Translations under genes and position numbers: made by a program
Shown: positions 18,600 to 26,928 of the stretch, in pieces
How the letters are laid out: each line of letters starts with the position of its first letter
Position numbering within the stretch: the stretch's first letter is position 1
The notes under the pieces: generated by a model
The model's database searches: none
What the model was told of the DNA's origin: nothing
The model's input: only the letters and a program-made list of their open reading frames with translations
NCBI RefSeq assembly: GCF_024158605.1
Contig: NZ_JAMZGM010000002.1
Span: 1 to 64,000 of the forward strand
DNA length: 64,000 nucleotides
DNA from: Sebaldella sp. S0638
GTDB lineage: Bacteria > Fusobacteriota > Fusobacteriia > Fusobacteriales > Leptotrichiaceae
Direction: 5' to 3'

Positions 18600-19091
18600 A
18601 TGGATAAAACATTAAATGATTATGTTTCTTTGTATAAAGCCCAACTGCAAAACGAAGATATTCAAACTGCTTATGAAAGACTGCTCAAATATCTAATGGC
18701 TGTAAAAGCATATTTTGAAAAGACTCTTCCAAATAAGTATTCCTGTGGAAATGTTTCGCCGGGTTATATGGACTTCTCATATTTTCCTTATTCCGATGCA
18801 TTTCTGAAAAGTAAAGAATTACGTTTTGGAATTGTATTGAATCATAAAGAAATGAGATTCGAGCTTTGGCTGATGGGGCGAAACGCAAAAATTCAGAAGG
18901 AATACTGGGACTTCTTGAAAAATACCAAATGGAACAAAAATAAGCCTGCTATGCCAAAGTACTCAATTATTGAAATTATTTTAGTCAAGGAACCCGATTT
19001 TGATAAATTAGATGAATTAACAGCTGAAATAGTAAAGCAAGCTGATTTATACTCAGATGAAATAATAAGTTACATTAAGAAACAGAGGTGA
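18600..19091 (+). CDS. Hypothetical protein, DUF7000-like
   Basis: A 163-aa soluble protein without signal peptide or membrane segment. It begins with a helical region (about 1-45) and has a central aromatic stretch with MDFSYFPYSDAFLK near residues 57-70, then RFELWLMGRNAKIQ near 80-95. The pattern resembles the DUF7000 family, which has no assigned function; this naming is tentative. An AGGTGG site precedes the ATG. The stop overlaps the frame of the next gene (GTGA), so the two are likely co-translated. Confidence 0.7.
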   Translation: MDKTLNDYVSLYKAQLQNEDIQTAYERLLKYLMAVKAYFEKTLPNKYSCGNVSPGYMDFSYFPYSDAFLKSKELRFGIVLNHKEMRFELWLMGRNAKIQKEYWDFLKNTKWNKNKPAMPKYSIIEIILVKEPDFDKLDELTAEIVKQADLYSDEIISYIKKQR

Positions 19092-19096
19092 GTAAT

Positions 19097-19366
19097 TTGC
19101 TGGTTGAAGTTTGGTTTTTAGACAATAATACGAGGAAAAATCCTCCTTACGGTACAGTATACAGACCGCATTTTGTCATAGAAAATACCAATGAATATTT
19201 GGGAATTCAATTTAAAAATTTAGAAAAAAGCAAATTTAACGAACATATTCTCTGTGATATAATTTTATTATATGAAGGAGTCGACTATTCAAAACTGAAA
19301 AAAGGAGCTTCATTTGAAATAAAAGAAGGCCCGCACACTGTCGGCAAAGGTCTTGTTATCGGATAA
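19097..19366 (+). CDS. Small hypothetical protein coupled to the DUF7000-like gene
   Basis: A roughly 89-aa soluble protein. I prefer the TTG start at 19097, because AGAGGTG lies six bases ahead and the protein then opens directly with a beta strand (LVEVWFLD). A GTG at 19088 that overlaps the upstream stop would add three residues but has no good ribosome binding site. The chain is mostly short strands, with YRPHFVIE, LGIQFKNLE and a final HTVGKGLVIG. The end resembles the HTVGAGVV-like end of EF-Tu domain 3 proteins, suggesting a small beta-barrel; that is a weak similarity. Function unknown. Confidence 0.65.
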   Translation: MLVEVWFLDNNTRKNPPYGTVYRPHFVIENTNEYLGIQFKNLEKSKFNEHILCDIILLYEGVDYSKLKKGASFEIKEGPHTVGKGLVIG

Positions 19367-19461
19367 CAGCATCTTATGTTACAAAGCTAAAAATACTCTG
19401 ATACCACAGCTTTACTCTTAAACGGAATTTCTAATTTATAAAGAATATAAGGAGAATCTGA

Positions 19462-19845
19462 ATGTTAGAAATAAAAGATTTTACCAGTATAAACGATCTG
19501 TTTTTCTCATTTCGCTGTGAACTGGGTGATGCTTTATACAGTTCAGGGGTAATATTTGAAAATAAATGTACTAATGAACAATTCATGGATTTTTTTCCTG
19601 AAATAAGCGAAACTCTGGAATGGATAAACAGCAATATCACAGATATAAAATCACAAACTGAGAAAAACTTACCGGATAATGCTGATTTGAAAATATTCAA
19701 AAACTGTATGATATTATCTTTTTCTCTTAGATTTAATAAGGATAATGTATTGTCATCCCATATTGCATACGGAGACAAAGAAGGAATTTATTTAATATCA
19801 GATATTAAACACAAGAAAGTCTTCTCTGTAGAAATGAATTTATAA
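19462..19845 (+). CDS. Hypothetical 127-aa protein
   Basis: A soluble protein of mixed helices and strands, preceded by AAGGAG and followed at once by a terminator. No signal peptide, membrane segment or known motif is seen. It is separated by 95 bases from the preceding gene and may share its transcript. I do not recognise a family. Confidence 0.6.
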   Translation: MLEIKDFTSINDLFFSFRCELGDALYSSGVIFENKCTNEQFMDFFPEISETLEWINSNITDIKSQTEKNLPDNADLKIFKNCMILSFSLRFNKDNVLSSHIAYGDKEGIYLISDIKHKKVFSVEMNL

Positions 19846-19852
19846 ACAAACT

Positions 19853-19878
19853 AAATCCGGATTTCTCCGGATTTTTTT
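19853..19878 (+). terminator. Rho-independent terminator
   Basis: AAATCCGGA (19853-19861) and TCCGGATTT (19866-19874) with a four-base loop, followed by a T run on the plus strand. It ends the cluster 18600-19845. Confidence 0.9.
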
Positions 19879-19886
19879 TGCAGCTG

Positions 19887-20615
19887 TTATTTGCCGGCTG
19901 CCAAAGCTGCCAGACTGCCTAAAAATAACATAATCATAATAATATTATATAAGTTTATTACTGTTTTATCGCTTATTTTCCTGTTTAATTTTGTTCCGAT
20001 GACAGAACCGATTATAGCCGCTGCTGCAAGAGGCAGTGCCTTTATATAGTCAATATTATTATCAAATATATGCTGTGCCAGACTGAACAATGAGCTTATA
20101 AACACTATAAACACGCTTGTTCCCGGAATCTTTTTTATTTCTGTCTGAAATACAAACATCAAAAGCGGTATTAGAAACGGCCCGCCTCCTATACCCAAAA
20201 TTCCTGCACAAAATCCTATTATAAGGGAAATCAGCAGTTTGAAAAAATAATTCACTTCTATCTTATGTATTTTTTCCTTAAAAAACATAAGACATATCAA
20301 AACAAACAAAACAAATAAATATGTGAAATTTATAAAACTTTCAGGTACATAAGCAATGGCAAATGTCCCGATATAGCTTCCGGGAACTATGAACAAACCT
20401 GTTTTTATACCTGTTCTAAAATCTATTTTTTTATTCTTATTATATTTATATGTACTAAAAGCAGCCATTATAAAAACCGTAAATGTAGAAAGAGCCGCCG
20501 CTGATTTTGCACTCTCTCCCAATAATTTCAGAGAAGGTCTTAATATTACCCCTCCTCCTATTCCAATAAGGCTTCCCAATGTGGAAGTCACTAATGATAA
20601 AATAAAATATAGCAT
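19887..20615 (-). CDS. TauE/SafE-family anion exporter
   Basis: A 242-aa inner-membrane protein with about seven to eight hydrophobic segments and two copies of the family's glycine-rich motif: GSLIGIGGGVILRP near residue 15 and GILGIGGGPFLIPL near 137. TauE/SafE proteins are thought to export sulfite, sulfoacetate or related anions. It is the last gene of the operon that contains a sulfatase, 90 bases after the ROK regulator. I infer that it removes sulfate or sulfite released in the cytoplasm. The call to the family is firm; the substrate is inferred from context. Confidence 0.88.
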   Translation of the reverse strand: MLYFILSLVTSTLGSLIGIGGGVILRPSLKLLGESAKSAAALSTFTVFIMAAFSTYKYNKNKKIDFRTGIKTGLFIVPGSYIGTFAIAYVPESFINFTYLFVLFVLICLMFFKEKIHKIEVNYFFKLLISLIIGFCAGILGIGGGPFLIPLLMFVFQTEIKKIPGTSVFIVFISSLFSLAQHIFDNNIDYIKALPLAAAAIIGSVIGTKLNRKISDKTVINLYNIIMIMLFLGSLAALAAGK

Positions 20616-20705
20616 TCTGTCTCCTGATTACAACAGTTTCGTTTATAATTCAGAAAGAGACTGTTTACTTATCTTCCTTTTACAAAATATAAAACTGCCG
20701 TATTA

Positions 20706-21923
20706 TCAATTGTAGAATTCCTTCTCCAGAATAAGAGCCACTGCACCCAAATACTGCGGTATTTTGTATATATCATTTCTTACGAATATTTCCCTGCTTA
20801 TTTTTCTGTTGCTTAATTCATAAACATAATCAAGAAACAGTCTGTTCAGGGTTTCATCGGTAAAACCATAACCTGTGATAAAAACCTTGTCGGGATCAAT
20901 AAATTTTATCGTATCCACCAGTACAGAAGCTATGGCGTAATATTTTCTTTCCAGTATTTCCTTTATCATTACTTCTCCCTGTGAATAAGCATAAAATATA
21001 TTCTCTATATTTATGTTATCTTCTGCCCCTTCTGTTTTACCAAATAATACAGGAGTGCTTTCCTCTGAATATACTTCTTTTACTTCTTTTATAATTCTGT
21101 AAAAATTCACCACTGCATCAAGACAGTTTATATCGCCGCATGAACATTTCACCACAGACGGGGATTCCACACGTATATGCGATAATTTCCCCGCGCTGAA
21201 ATGAATCCCGTCCTGTATCTCATTATTCATTATAAGAGCAGATCCTATTCCCATACCGTATTTCAGGAAAATATAACTCCCGCTGTCAGTCTTCATATTT
21301 CCAAACATTTTGTATGCAAGAAAATATGTGTGTATATTATTAGCCAAATGAACGGGAATATCAAAGTTTTCTTCAAATACCCGGGTTACCTCTATTTTTT
21401 CATTCCACAGACCCTGTGCATTTATACTTATTCCGTTCTCCTGATCTACTATACCTACAATAGATATTCCTATTCCGAGAATTTCATTCTTATTGATTTT
21501 TAATTTTTTTAATTTTTCTTTTATATTATCCGAAATATCCTGAAACATATACATCGGGTCTTCATCTTTTTTATAAATAAGACTTATTTCATCTATAGTT
21601 TCTGAATTGAGATATGTTATCCCAGTCTTCACTTTTATAAATTCGTCATACTGATGTATATATATTCCGATTATCTTCTTATATTCATAATTTATACCTA
21701 TAAGAATTTTTTTTCTTCCAATATTTTTCTCTTCTTTTTTCCCTATTGTTTTTAATATTCCTTCTTCTATCATTTCATTGGCAATGTTGGAAATAGTCAT
21801 CGGCGTCATGCCAAGAACCTCTGCTATTTCCTTTTTCGGTATCTGGCCGTATTTATTCACTGCCCTTAATACTGCCTTTAGATTTCTCTGTTTTATATCC
21901 TGAAGATTTATTCCGATTTTCAT
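20706..21923 (-). CDS. ROK-family transcriptional repressor (NagC/XylR type)
   Basis: A 405-aa regulator. A winged helix-turn-helix lies at about residues 12-70 (KKEIAEVLGMTPMTISNIANEM). A ROK sugar-kinase-like domain follows, with GIGISIVGIVD near 145. The zinc motif CSCGDINCLDA lies near 265, and a C-terminal VFITGYGF segment completes the fold. ROK repressors leave DNA when a sugar or sugar phosphate binds. It sits inside the PTS-sulfatase operon and is the obvious regulator of it; palindromes at the operon promoter are candidate targets. Confidence 0.92.
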   Translation of the reverse strand: MKIGINLQDIKQRNLKAVLRAVNKYGQIPKKEIAEVLGMTPMTISNIANEMIEEGILKTIGKKEEKNIGRKKILIGINYEYKKIIGIYIHQYDEFIKVKTGITYLNSETIDEISLIYKKDEDPMYMFQDISDNIKEKLKKLKINKNEILGIGISIVGIVDQENGISINAQGLWNEKIEVTRVFEENFDIPVHLANNIHTYFLAYKMFGNMKTDSGSYIFLKYGMGIGSALIMNNEIQDGIHFSAGKLSHIRVESPSVVKCSCGDINCLDAVVNFYRIIKEVKEVYSEESTPVLFGKTEGAEDNINIENIFYAYSQGEVMIKEILERKYYAIASVLVDTIKFIDPDKVFITGYGFTDETLNRLFLDYVYELSNRKISREIFVRNDIYKIPQYLGAVALILEKEFYN

Positions 21924-22033
21924 ATATAACCCTTTCCGGTATTTTAAATAATTACCGCTTTTATCAAAATTACATTATACTAAATATATAACATAAAAAA
22001 GACTTTTTTTCTATTTATATATGAATTCATATT

Positions 22034-23398
22034 TTATTCCGGAAATTTTTCATAGTCATCTTTATTTTTTGATCCCGCTGACATACTCCCTTTTTTATTT
22101 ATTTTTGCCCCTTCCGGTGCATCTATTTCCCCCAGAAGTACAGGGTCTCCTGTTTCTGTCTGCCAGCTTTCCAGCTTTCCTCTCATCTGTGCAAGAACAT
22201 CGCTGTATTCGGCTTTTCCTGCAACATTATTATTTTCTCCCGGATCAAAGTATAAATCATAAAGTATCTCCATTTCTTTTTTCATATCCAAAAGACCGTT
22301 TTCCGTGAGAAATTCTTTTACCTTGGAATCATCCATATTGGAATAATTATATTTGTCATATGTTTTGTCAAAATATTTTATATACTTATATCTTTCATTT
22401 CTTACACATCTTGCTGGTTCATAGGACGTATGATAATTGATCTCGGCATATATTTCTTCCCTGACCTTTTTATTTTCATAAAGAAGGGGAACCAGTGATT
22501 TTCCCTGAAGCCATCCCGGTTTTTCCACGCCTGTAAGCTCACATAGTGTGGGAAAAATATCTATATGCGAAACCATTGCATCTATTACTCTTCCCTGCTT
22601 TTCCTGTTTCGGATCCCTTATTATCAAAGCAACGCCTATTCCGCTGTCATTTAAAAAACACTTGTCAAAAGGATTCGCCACACCGTGATCAGTAGTAAAA
22701 ATTATTATTGTCTTATCATAAAGCCCTGAATCTTTTAATGCTTCTATTACAGTTTTTATACAATCATCTGCCATTTTTGCCGAATCCATATATTTTGCCG
22801 TATCAGCCCTGTTGTTTTCATTGTCATAAGTTCTCGGAGGCAGTTCCACATAATCGGGATCTGTTTTATTTTCGGAAATAACAGGATATTTTCTATGAGT
22901 GCTGAACATACCAAATGACATAAAAAATTTATTATTGGTTTTCGCAGCGTTTTTTATATATCCCGCAGCTTCTCCTGCATTATTTCTGTCCCAGTAAACA
23001 AGTTCTTCTTCATTATTTTTTTCAGGCACAGTGGTTATATCACAACTGTAACCTATTATTTTTGCTGCCTTGTCAAAGTTCAGCCATGAGTCAGCCTCAT
23101 GCTGTACACCGGATAAAACTGTTTCATAATCATAATTTTTCAGATAACTCGCAAGGTGTTTGCTATAGTCGTTTATTCTGAAACCTCTGTGTGCAAGCCC
23201 CAGCATTCCGTTATTATGAGCATACATACCCGTAAGCAGTACTGATCTGCTCGGTGAACATGTAGGCGCCCCGCAGAATGCCTTCCTGAAAACCACGGCG
23301 TCCTTGGCAAACTCCAGTAAATAATCAGTGGGTACGTTAAATCCGTATGGTTTCAAAAATCTTCCCGAATCATGTGTGTGTATGTATAAAATATTCAT
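22034..23398 (-). CDS. Cytoplasmic sulfatase, N-sulfoglucosamine sulfohydrolase-like
   Basis: A 454-aa type I sulfatase. The formylglycine motif is CSPSR at Cys47-Arg51, followed by SVLLTG. Metal ligands include the THD segment near residue 9 and FTTDHG near 250. The N-terminal half, with SPSR-LLTGMYAHNNGMLGL, resembles heparan N-sulfatases (SGSH group), but the substrate cannot be fixed by eye. There is no signal peptide: the protein opens directly with the first beta strand MNILYIHTHD, so it should work in the cytoplasm, unlike most polysaccharide sulfatases. It needs an activating enzyme (an anaerobic radical-SAM type is expected), which is not in this window. It is encoded between the PHP/DUF3604 gene and the ROK regulator, downstream of a PTS permease. 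Confidence 0.9.
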   Translation of the reverse strand: MNILYIHTHDSGRFLKPYGFNVPTDYLLEFAKDAVVFRKAFCGAPTCSPSRSVLLTGMYAHNNGMLGLAHRGFRINDYSKHLASYLKNYDYETVLSGVQHEADSWLNFDKAAKIIGYSCDITTVPEKNNEEELVYWDRNNAGEAAGYIKNAAKTNNKFFMSFGMFSTHRKYPVISENKTDPDYVELPPRTYDNENNRADTAKYMDSAKMADDCIKTVIEALKDSGLYDKTIIIFTTDHGVANPFDKCFLNDSGIGVALIIRDPKQEKQGRVIDAMVSHIDIFPTLCELTGVEKPGWLQGKSLVPLLYENKKVREEIYAEINYHTSYEPARCVRNERYKYIKYFDKTYDKYNYSNMDDSKVKEFLTENGLLDMKKEMEILYDLYFDPGENNNVAGKAEYSDVLAQMRGKLESWQTETGDPVLLGEIDAPEGAKINKKGSMSAGSKNKDDYEKFPE

Positions 23399-23415
23399 TA
23401 TGTTAAACCTCCTTG

Positions 23416-24969
23416 TTATTCAACCCATATAGGCGATGACCACGCTATATTTCCGTCTCTCTGAAATACTTTTACCATATAAAAGTCTTTTTCTTTCTTT
23501 TTACCAGATGTCGCAGTTTCCCAGTGTACTTTGTACCCGTCTTCGGGAGTTCCCCTGTGAAGTAATACCTTATATGCATTATGGTGAAAGTTATCATTTC
23601 TATAAAACTCGTCAAATCCGAATCTTTCTTTTGAAAGCTTTCTCGCTTCATCTTCAAAGCTGATAAGCTGTGTATTCTCAAGAATACTTCTGACAGAATA
23701 TGTAAAAGTTTTACCGTCAACCGTCATTATGATATCCGAATCTATGTCTGCCTTTATTTCAAATATAAAGCTTTCTGATGTTACAGGTGAAGGACCCATC
23801 CATTTGCCGCTCTGGGAAGTCTTATGTGTAGTCAGCTCAAATTCACATTTATTTTTTTCTTCCCAGAAAAGTTTTTGTCCATATGAAGTCCAGCATTTTT
23901 CTATACTTATAATTTCTCCCGAAGTTTCAAGGCTTCCCGACCATTTTTTCGTTGTTATGTCGGGATATATACGTAAATCCGGACCCCATCCGAATTCTGC
24001 ACGGAATTTAAATGTTACTTCTCCGGTAATCTTTTTTTCTTCCCATGTTCCTGAATGTGTATGTACTTTTTCTATTATTCCGTTCCTAATAAGTTCAATT
24101 CTATCTACAGCATCTCCGGCTTCAGTTTCCACCACATGGTTGTAAGACGGTCTCTCGCTTATTTTATCTCCCATCATGGCGTCGCCTATGTTGTATTTCA
24201 GCTTTATTTTATTTCCTGTAACACCGTAAACATGTTTTTTCAGCATTGCTTCCCAGATCTTTTCTTTTGTATTATCTTCTGCGTAGCATGCCATCAGACC
24301 ATGTCCATACATTGCCGGTACTGAATGATTATCCCCTGAGGCTATTATTCCGACCTCATTACCTCCTGTCAGCCCGTCAAACACTGATGTTCCGCCTGTT
24401 CTCGGCCCCATATGTATATGGCGCTGCATATGACGGTCTGTATAACCGCTTTCTGATGAACCATGAGATGAAAATATTTCTATAAAAGGAGAATAATCAG
24501 AATTATGGGTTTTCCAGTTTTTACCTCTGCTTCCCAATGCATATGCAGGATGATGCGGTATGGCAATTGCTTCGCCTAAAGGAAGCATATTACATAATTC
24601 TTCATATCTCAAAGGATTAAAAAGCTCGCCGTCATCTCCGAGAAAAAATACATTATGATCGCCGTCAAGCCCTGATCCCTGCCATTCATAACCGGCAAAC
24701 ACGGGAATATTTCCGTCTTTCCCAGCCATAGAACTCTTTTCCCTGCAAAATTCCAGTACTTCTTCCCAGTCTTTCTCCCTTATATCTTTATCATAAATAT
24801 CTTCTATACCAAGTCCTGAATCAAGTTTTCTCATAAAATAGGGATAATATGCCACAGCCCAGAAATCTGTCACTTCTTTGGCAAATTCATACCATTTTTC
24901 CATTTCATCAATTTGATTATGATGTATATTTGAGTGTAAATCCCCCCAAAGCAGTTTTTGTTTATCCAT
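23416..24969 (-). CDS. PHP-like / DUF3604 family protein
   Basis: A 517-aa protein with no signal peptide. The N-terminus has a PHP-type metal-binding opening, LLWGDLHSNIHHNQ (residues about 6-19). Further histidines lie in IPHHPAY near 140 and SGDNHS near 210, the arrangement of the PHP-type DUF3604 family. The C-terminal third looks beta-rich. Members often occur beside sulfatases and sugar genes, but no reaction has been settled; a metal-dependent hydrolase acting on a sugar or phosphate ester is plausible. It lies 17 bases after the PTS gene and 17 bases before the sulfatase, so it belongs to the same pathway. Confidence 0.75.
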   Translation of the reverse strand: MDKQKLLWGDLHSNIHHNQIDEMEKWYEFAKEVTDFWAVAYYPYFMRKLDSGLGIEDIYDKDIREKDWEEVLEFCREKSSMAGKDGNIPVFAGYEWQGSGLDGDHNVFFLGDDGELFNPLRYEELCNMLPLGEAIAIPHHPAYALGSRGKNWKTHNSDYSPFIEIFSSHGSSESGYTDRHMQRHIHMGPRTGGTSVFDGLTGGNEVGIIASGDNHSVPAMYGHGLMACYAEDNTKEKIWEAMLKKHVYGVTGNKIKLKYNIGDAMMGDKISERPSYNHVVETEAGDAVDRIELIRNGIIEKVHTHSGTWEEKKITGEVTFKFRAEFGWGPDLRIYPDITTKKWSGSLETSGEIISIEKCWTSYGQKLFWEEKNKCEFELTTHKTSQSGKWMGPSPVTSESFIFEIKADIDSDIIMTVDGKTFTYSVRSILENTQLISFEDEARKLSKERFGFDEFYRNDNFHHNAYKVLLHRGTPEDGYKVHWETATSGKKKEKDFYMVKVFQRDGNIAWSSPIWVE

Positions 24970-24986
24970 TTTTTTCTCCTTGCTTT

Positions 24987-26567
24987 TTATATTTCAATAC
25001 TTTTTATATACGCTTCCAAATCATTTTTTATTATATTTACAGTTGGTCCGTATACTACCTGAATAGAATTTCCTTTGCTTATAATTCCTACTGCGCCTGT
25101 TCCTTTTAATCTTGGCTCGCTTATTTTTGTTCCGTCTTTCACTGTTACACGAAGCCTTGTAGCACAGTTATCAAGATCAACTATATTTTCAAGTCCCCCG
25201 AGTCCGTCAATAATAGCCTGTTCTTTTTTGCCGTCTGTTACTTTTCCGCTTCCCGGCTCATCCATCATTACATCATCTGCTTCATCTCCTCTTCCCGGAG
25301 TTTTATAGTTGAATTTTTGAATCATAAATTTGAATGAAAAGTAATACACAAAAAACAATGGTATTCCAATTAACAACAGATATAAATAACCGGTTTTTGC
25401 ATTGCCCTGCATTACCCCGAATAGCAGAAATTCTATTACTCCTGCTGAAAAAGTAGAACCTATTGTAATATCAGCTACTGTAGTTATCACAAAACAAAGG
25501 GCAAAGTATACACAGCTTACAAGATACAGTACGGGTGAAGCAAAGAGCAGAGCAAAGTCAATAGGTTCTGTTACTCCTGTTATAAATGATGTTAATGCTG
25601 CTGAAAGCAAAAATCCCATTGTGGCTATTCTTCTTTTTTTATCTGGTATTGCACGATACATTGCAAGGCATACCGCAGGAAGTCCTATCATAATGTGAAG
25701 ATATCTTCCGCTGTTAAATTTTGCAAGATTCCCAAAAAACTTAGCAGTATTAGGATCACCAAGCTGTGCAAGAAAAACTGCCTGAAAGCCTTCCACATTC
25801 TTACCGCCTACTTCAAGCGTACCTCCAAGTGCCGTTGTCCAGAATGGGAGATAAAACACATGGTGAAGTCCCAGCGGCAGCAGCAAACGCAATATAAATC
25901 CATATATAAAAGCTCCTAAAAGCCCTGTTTTATTTACAAGTATACCAGCTGATGCAAATAATGCCCCAAAGAAAGGCCAGATAAAGAATAAAGCTGCTCC
26001 GGCAAACAATGCTGCCACTGCTGTTACTATCGGCACAAATCTCGAGCCTCCGAAAAACGCAAGATATGTAGGGAGTTTTTTCTGATAATATCTGTTATGC
26101 AGATATGCTACCATTAACCCTATTATAATTCCTCCGAATATACCTGTCTGCAAAGTAACTGTACCTAATATATTTCCCTGTCCGAACAGTTTCGGATCCA
26201 TATCTTTCGGTGCTATTGTTCCTGTAATAGTCAATAATGCATTGATTGTACAGTTCATTATTAAATAACCTATTACAGAAGCTAAACCTGCTGTTCCTTT
26301 ATCAGCTTTAGCAAGACCTACTGCTATTCCCACTGCAAATATTAAAGGCAGCGCCGAAAAAACACCATTTCCCGCAGCATTCATTATTTTAAATACTGCC
26401 TGCATCGCCACATGATTTAATGCGGGATACGTTTTTACTATAACCGGATTTGATAATGCCGCCGACACTCCCAGCAGTAATCCCGCTACAGGAAGTATTG
26501 CTATTGGCAGTAATATGGCTTTTCCCAATTTTTGTCCCAAATTAAAAGCCTTTTCCTTTATTCCCAT
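24987..26567 (-). CDS. PTS glucose/N-acetylglucosamine-family permease, IICB
   Basis: A 526-aa protein with a IIC membrane domain at about residues 1-410 and a cytosolic IIB domain at about 440-526. The phosphocysteine lies in LDNCATRLRV near residue 463. The N-terminal GKAILLPIAILPVAGLLLG and the IIC loop GLHHVFYLPFW are typical of the Glc/NAG/maltose family. No IIA is fused or encoded nearby, so it must borrow a glucose-type IIA from elsewhere. As the first gene of an operon with a sulfatase and an anion exporter, it may import a sulfated hexosamine, leaving it phosphorylated inside the cell. That substrate is an inference. Confidence 0.93.
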   Translation of the reverse strand: MGIKEKAFNLGQKLGKAILLPIAILPVAGLLLGVSAALSNPVIVKTYPALNHVAMQAVFKIMNAAGNGVFSALPLIFAVGIAVGLAKADKGTAGLASVIGYLIMNCTINALLTITGTIAPKDMDPKLFGQGNILGTVTLQTGIFGGIIIGLMVAYLHNRYYQKKLPTYLAFFGGSRFVPIVTAVAALFAGAALFFIWPFFGALFASAGILVNKTGLLGAFIYGFILRLLLPLGLHHVFYLPFWTTALGGTLEVGGKNVEGFQAVFLAQLGDPNTAKFFGNLAKFNSGRYLHIMIGLPAVCLAMYRAIPDKKRRIATMGFLLSAALTSFITGVTEPIDFALLFASPVLYLVSCVYFALCFVITTVADITIGSTFSAGVIEFLLFGVMQGNAKTGYLYLLLIGIPLFFVYYFSFKFMIQKFNYKTPGRGDEADDVMMDEPGSGKVTDGKKEQAIIDGLGGLENIVDLDNCATRLRVTVKDGTKISEPRLKGTGAVGIISKGNSIQVVYGPTVNIIKNDLEAYIKSIEI

Positions 26568-26595
26568 ATTTCCTCCACTTCTAATTAATAAAAAT

Positions 26596-26692
26596 ATTTT
26601 ACTAAATTCTTTTCTTCTGTCAAAAAAACATGTTTTTTCATCTTATAACGTTATTTATAATTCTATATTACCCCGTTTTCAAAAATAGTCAA
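26596..26692 (-). promoter_or_regulatory. Two promoters and palindromic operators of the PTS-sulfatase operon
   Basis: Proximal promoter: TTGACA (26618-26623), a 16-base spacer and TAAAAT (26596-26601). Distal promoter: TTGACT (26687-26692), a 16-base spacer and TAATAT (26665-26670). Between them lie a perfect 16-bp palindrome of six A, CATG and six T (26623-26638) and the 10-bp palindrome ATAACGTTAT (26645-26654). These palindromes are well placed to be ROK repressor sites. The rest of the 361-base gap 26568-26928 holds only AT-rich DNA and the autotransporter terminator. Confidence 0.6.
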
Positions 26693-26820
26693 TAGTATTT
26701 GATAAAATATTTTTATTAATTAAAATTAATTTATACATGAACTCCTGTAAAAACAGCTCCTGTGAAATAGTATATATTTTTATTTTTTATATTTATATAG
26801 AATTTTTTTTATTTTCCTAT

Positions 26821-26854
26821 AGGAAAAAAGCCGGAATATCTGATTCCGGCTTTT
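26821..26854 (-). terminator. Terminator of autotransporter 2
   Basis: AAAAGCCGGAAT (26826-26837) and ATTCCGGCTTTT (26843-26854), a perfect 12-bp stem with a five-base loop, followed by T residues on the minus strand. Confidence 0.9.
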
Positions 26855-26928
26855 CTTGAAATATAATAAATAGTTTTTATTTTCTAAAAAATATGAACAT
26901 ATCTCTTTTCCAATCTATTTACCTGATG

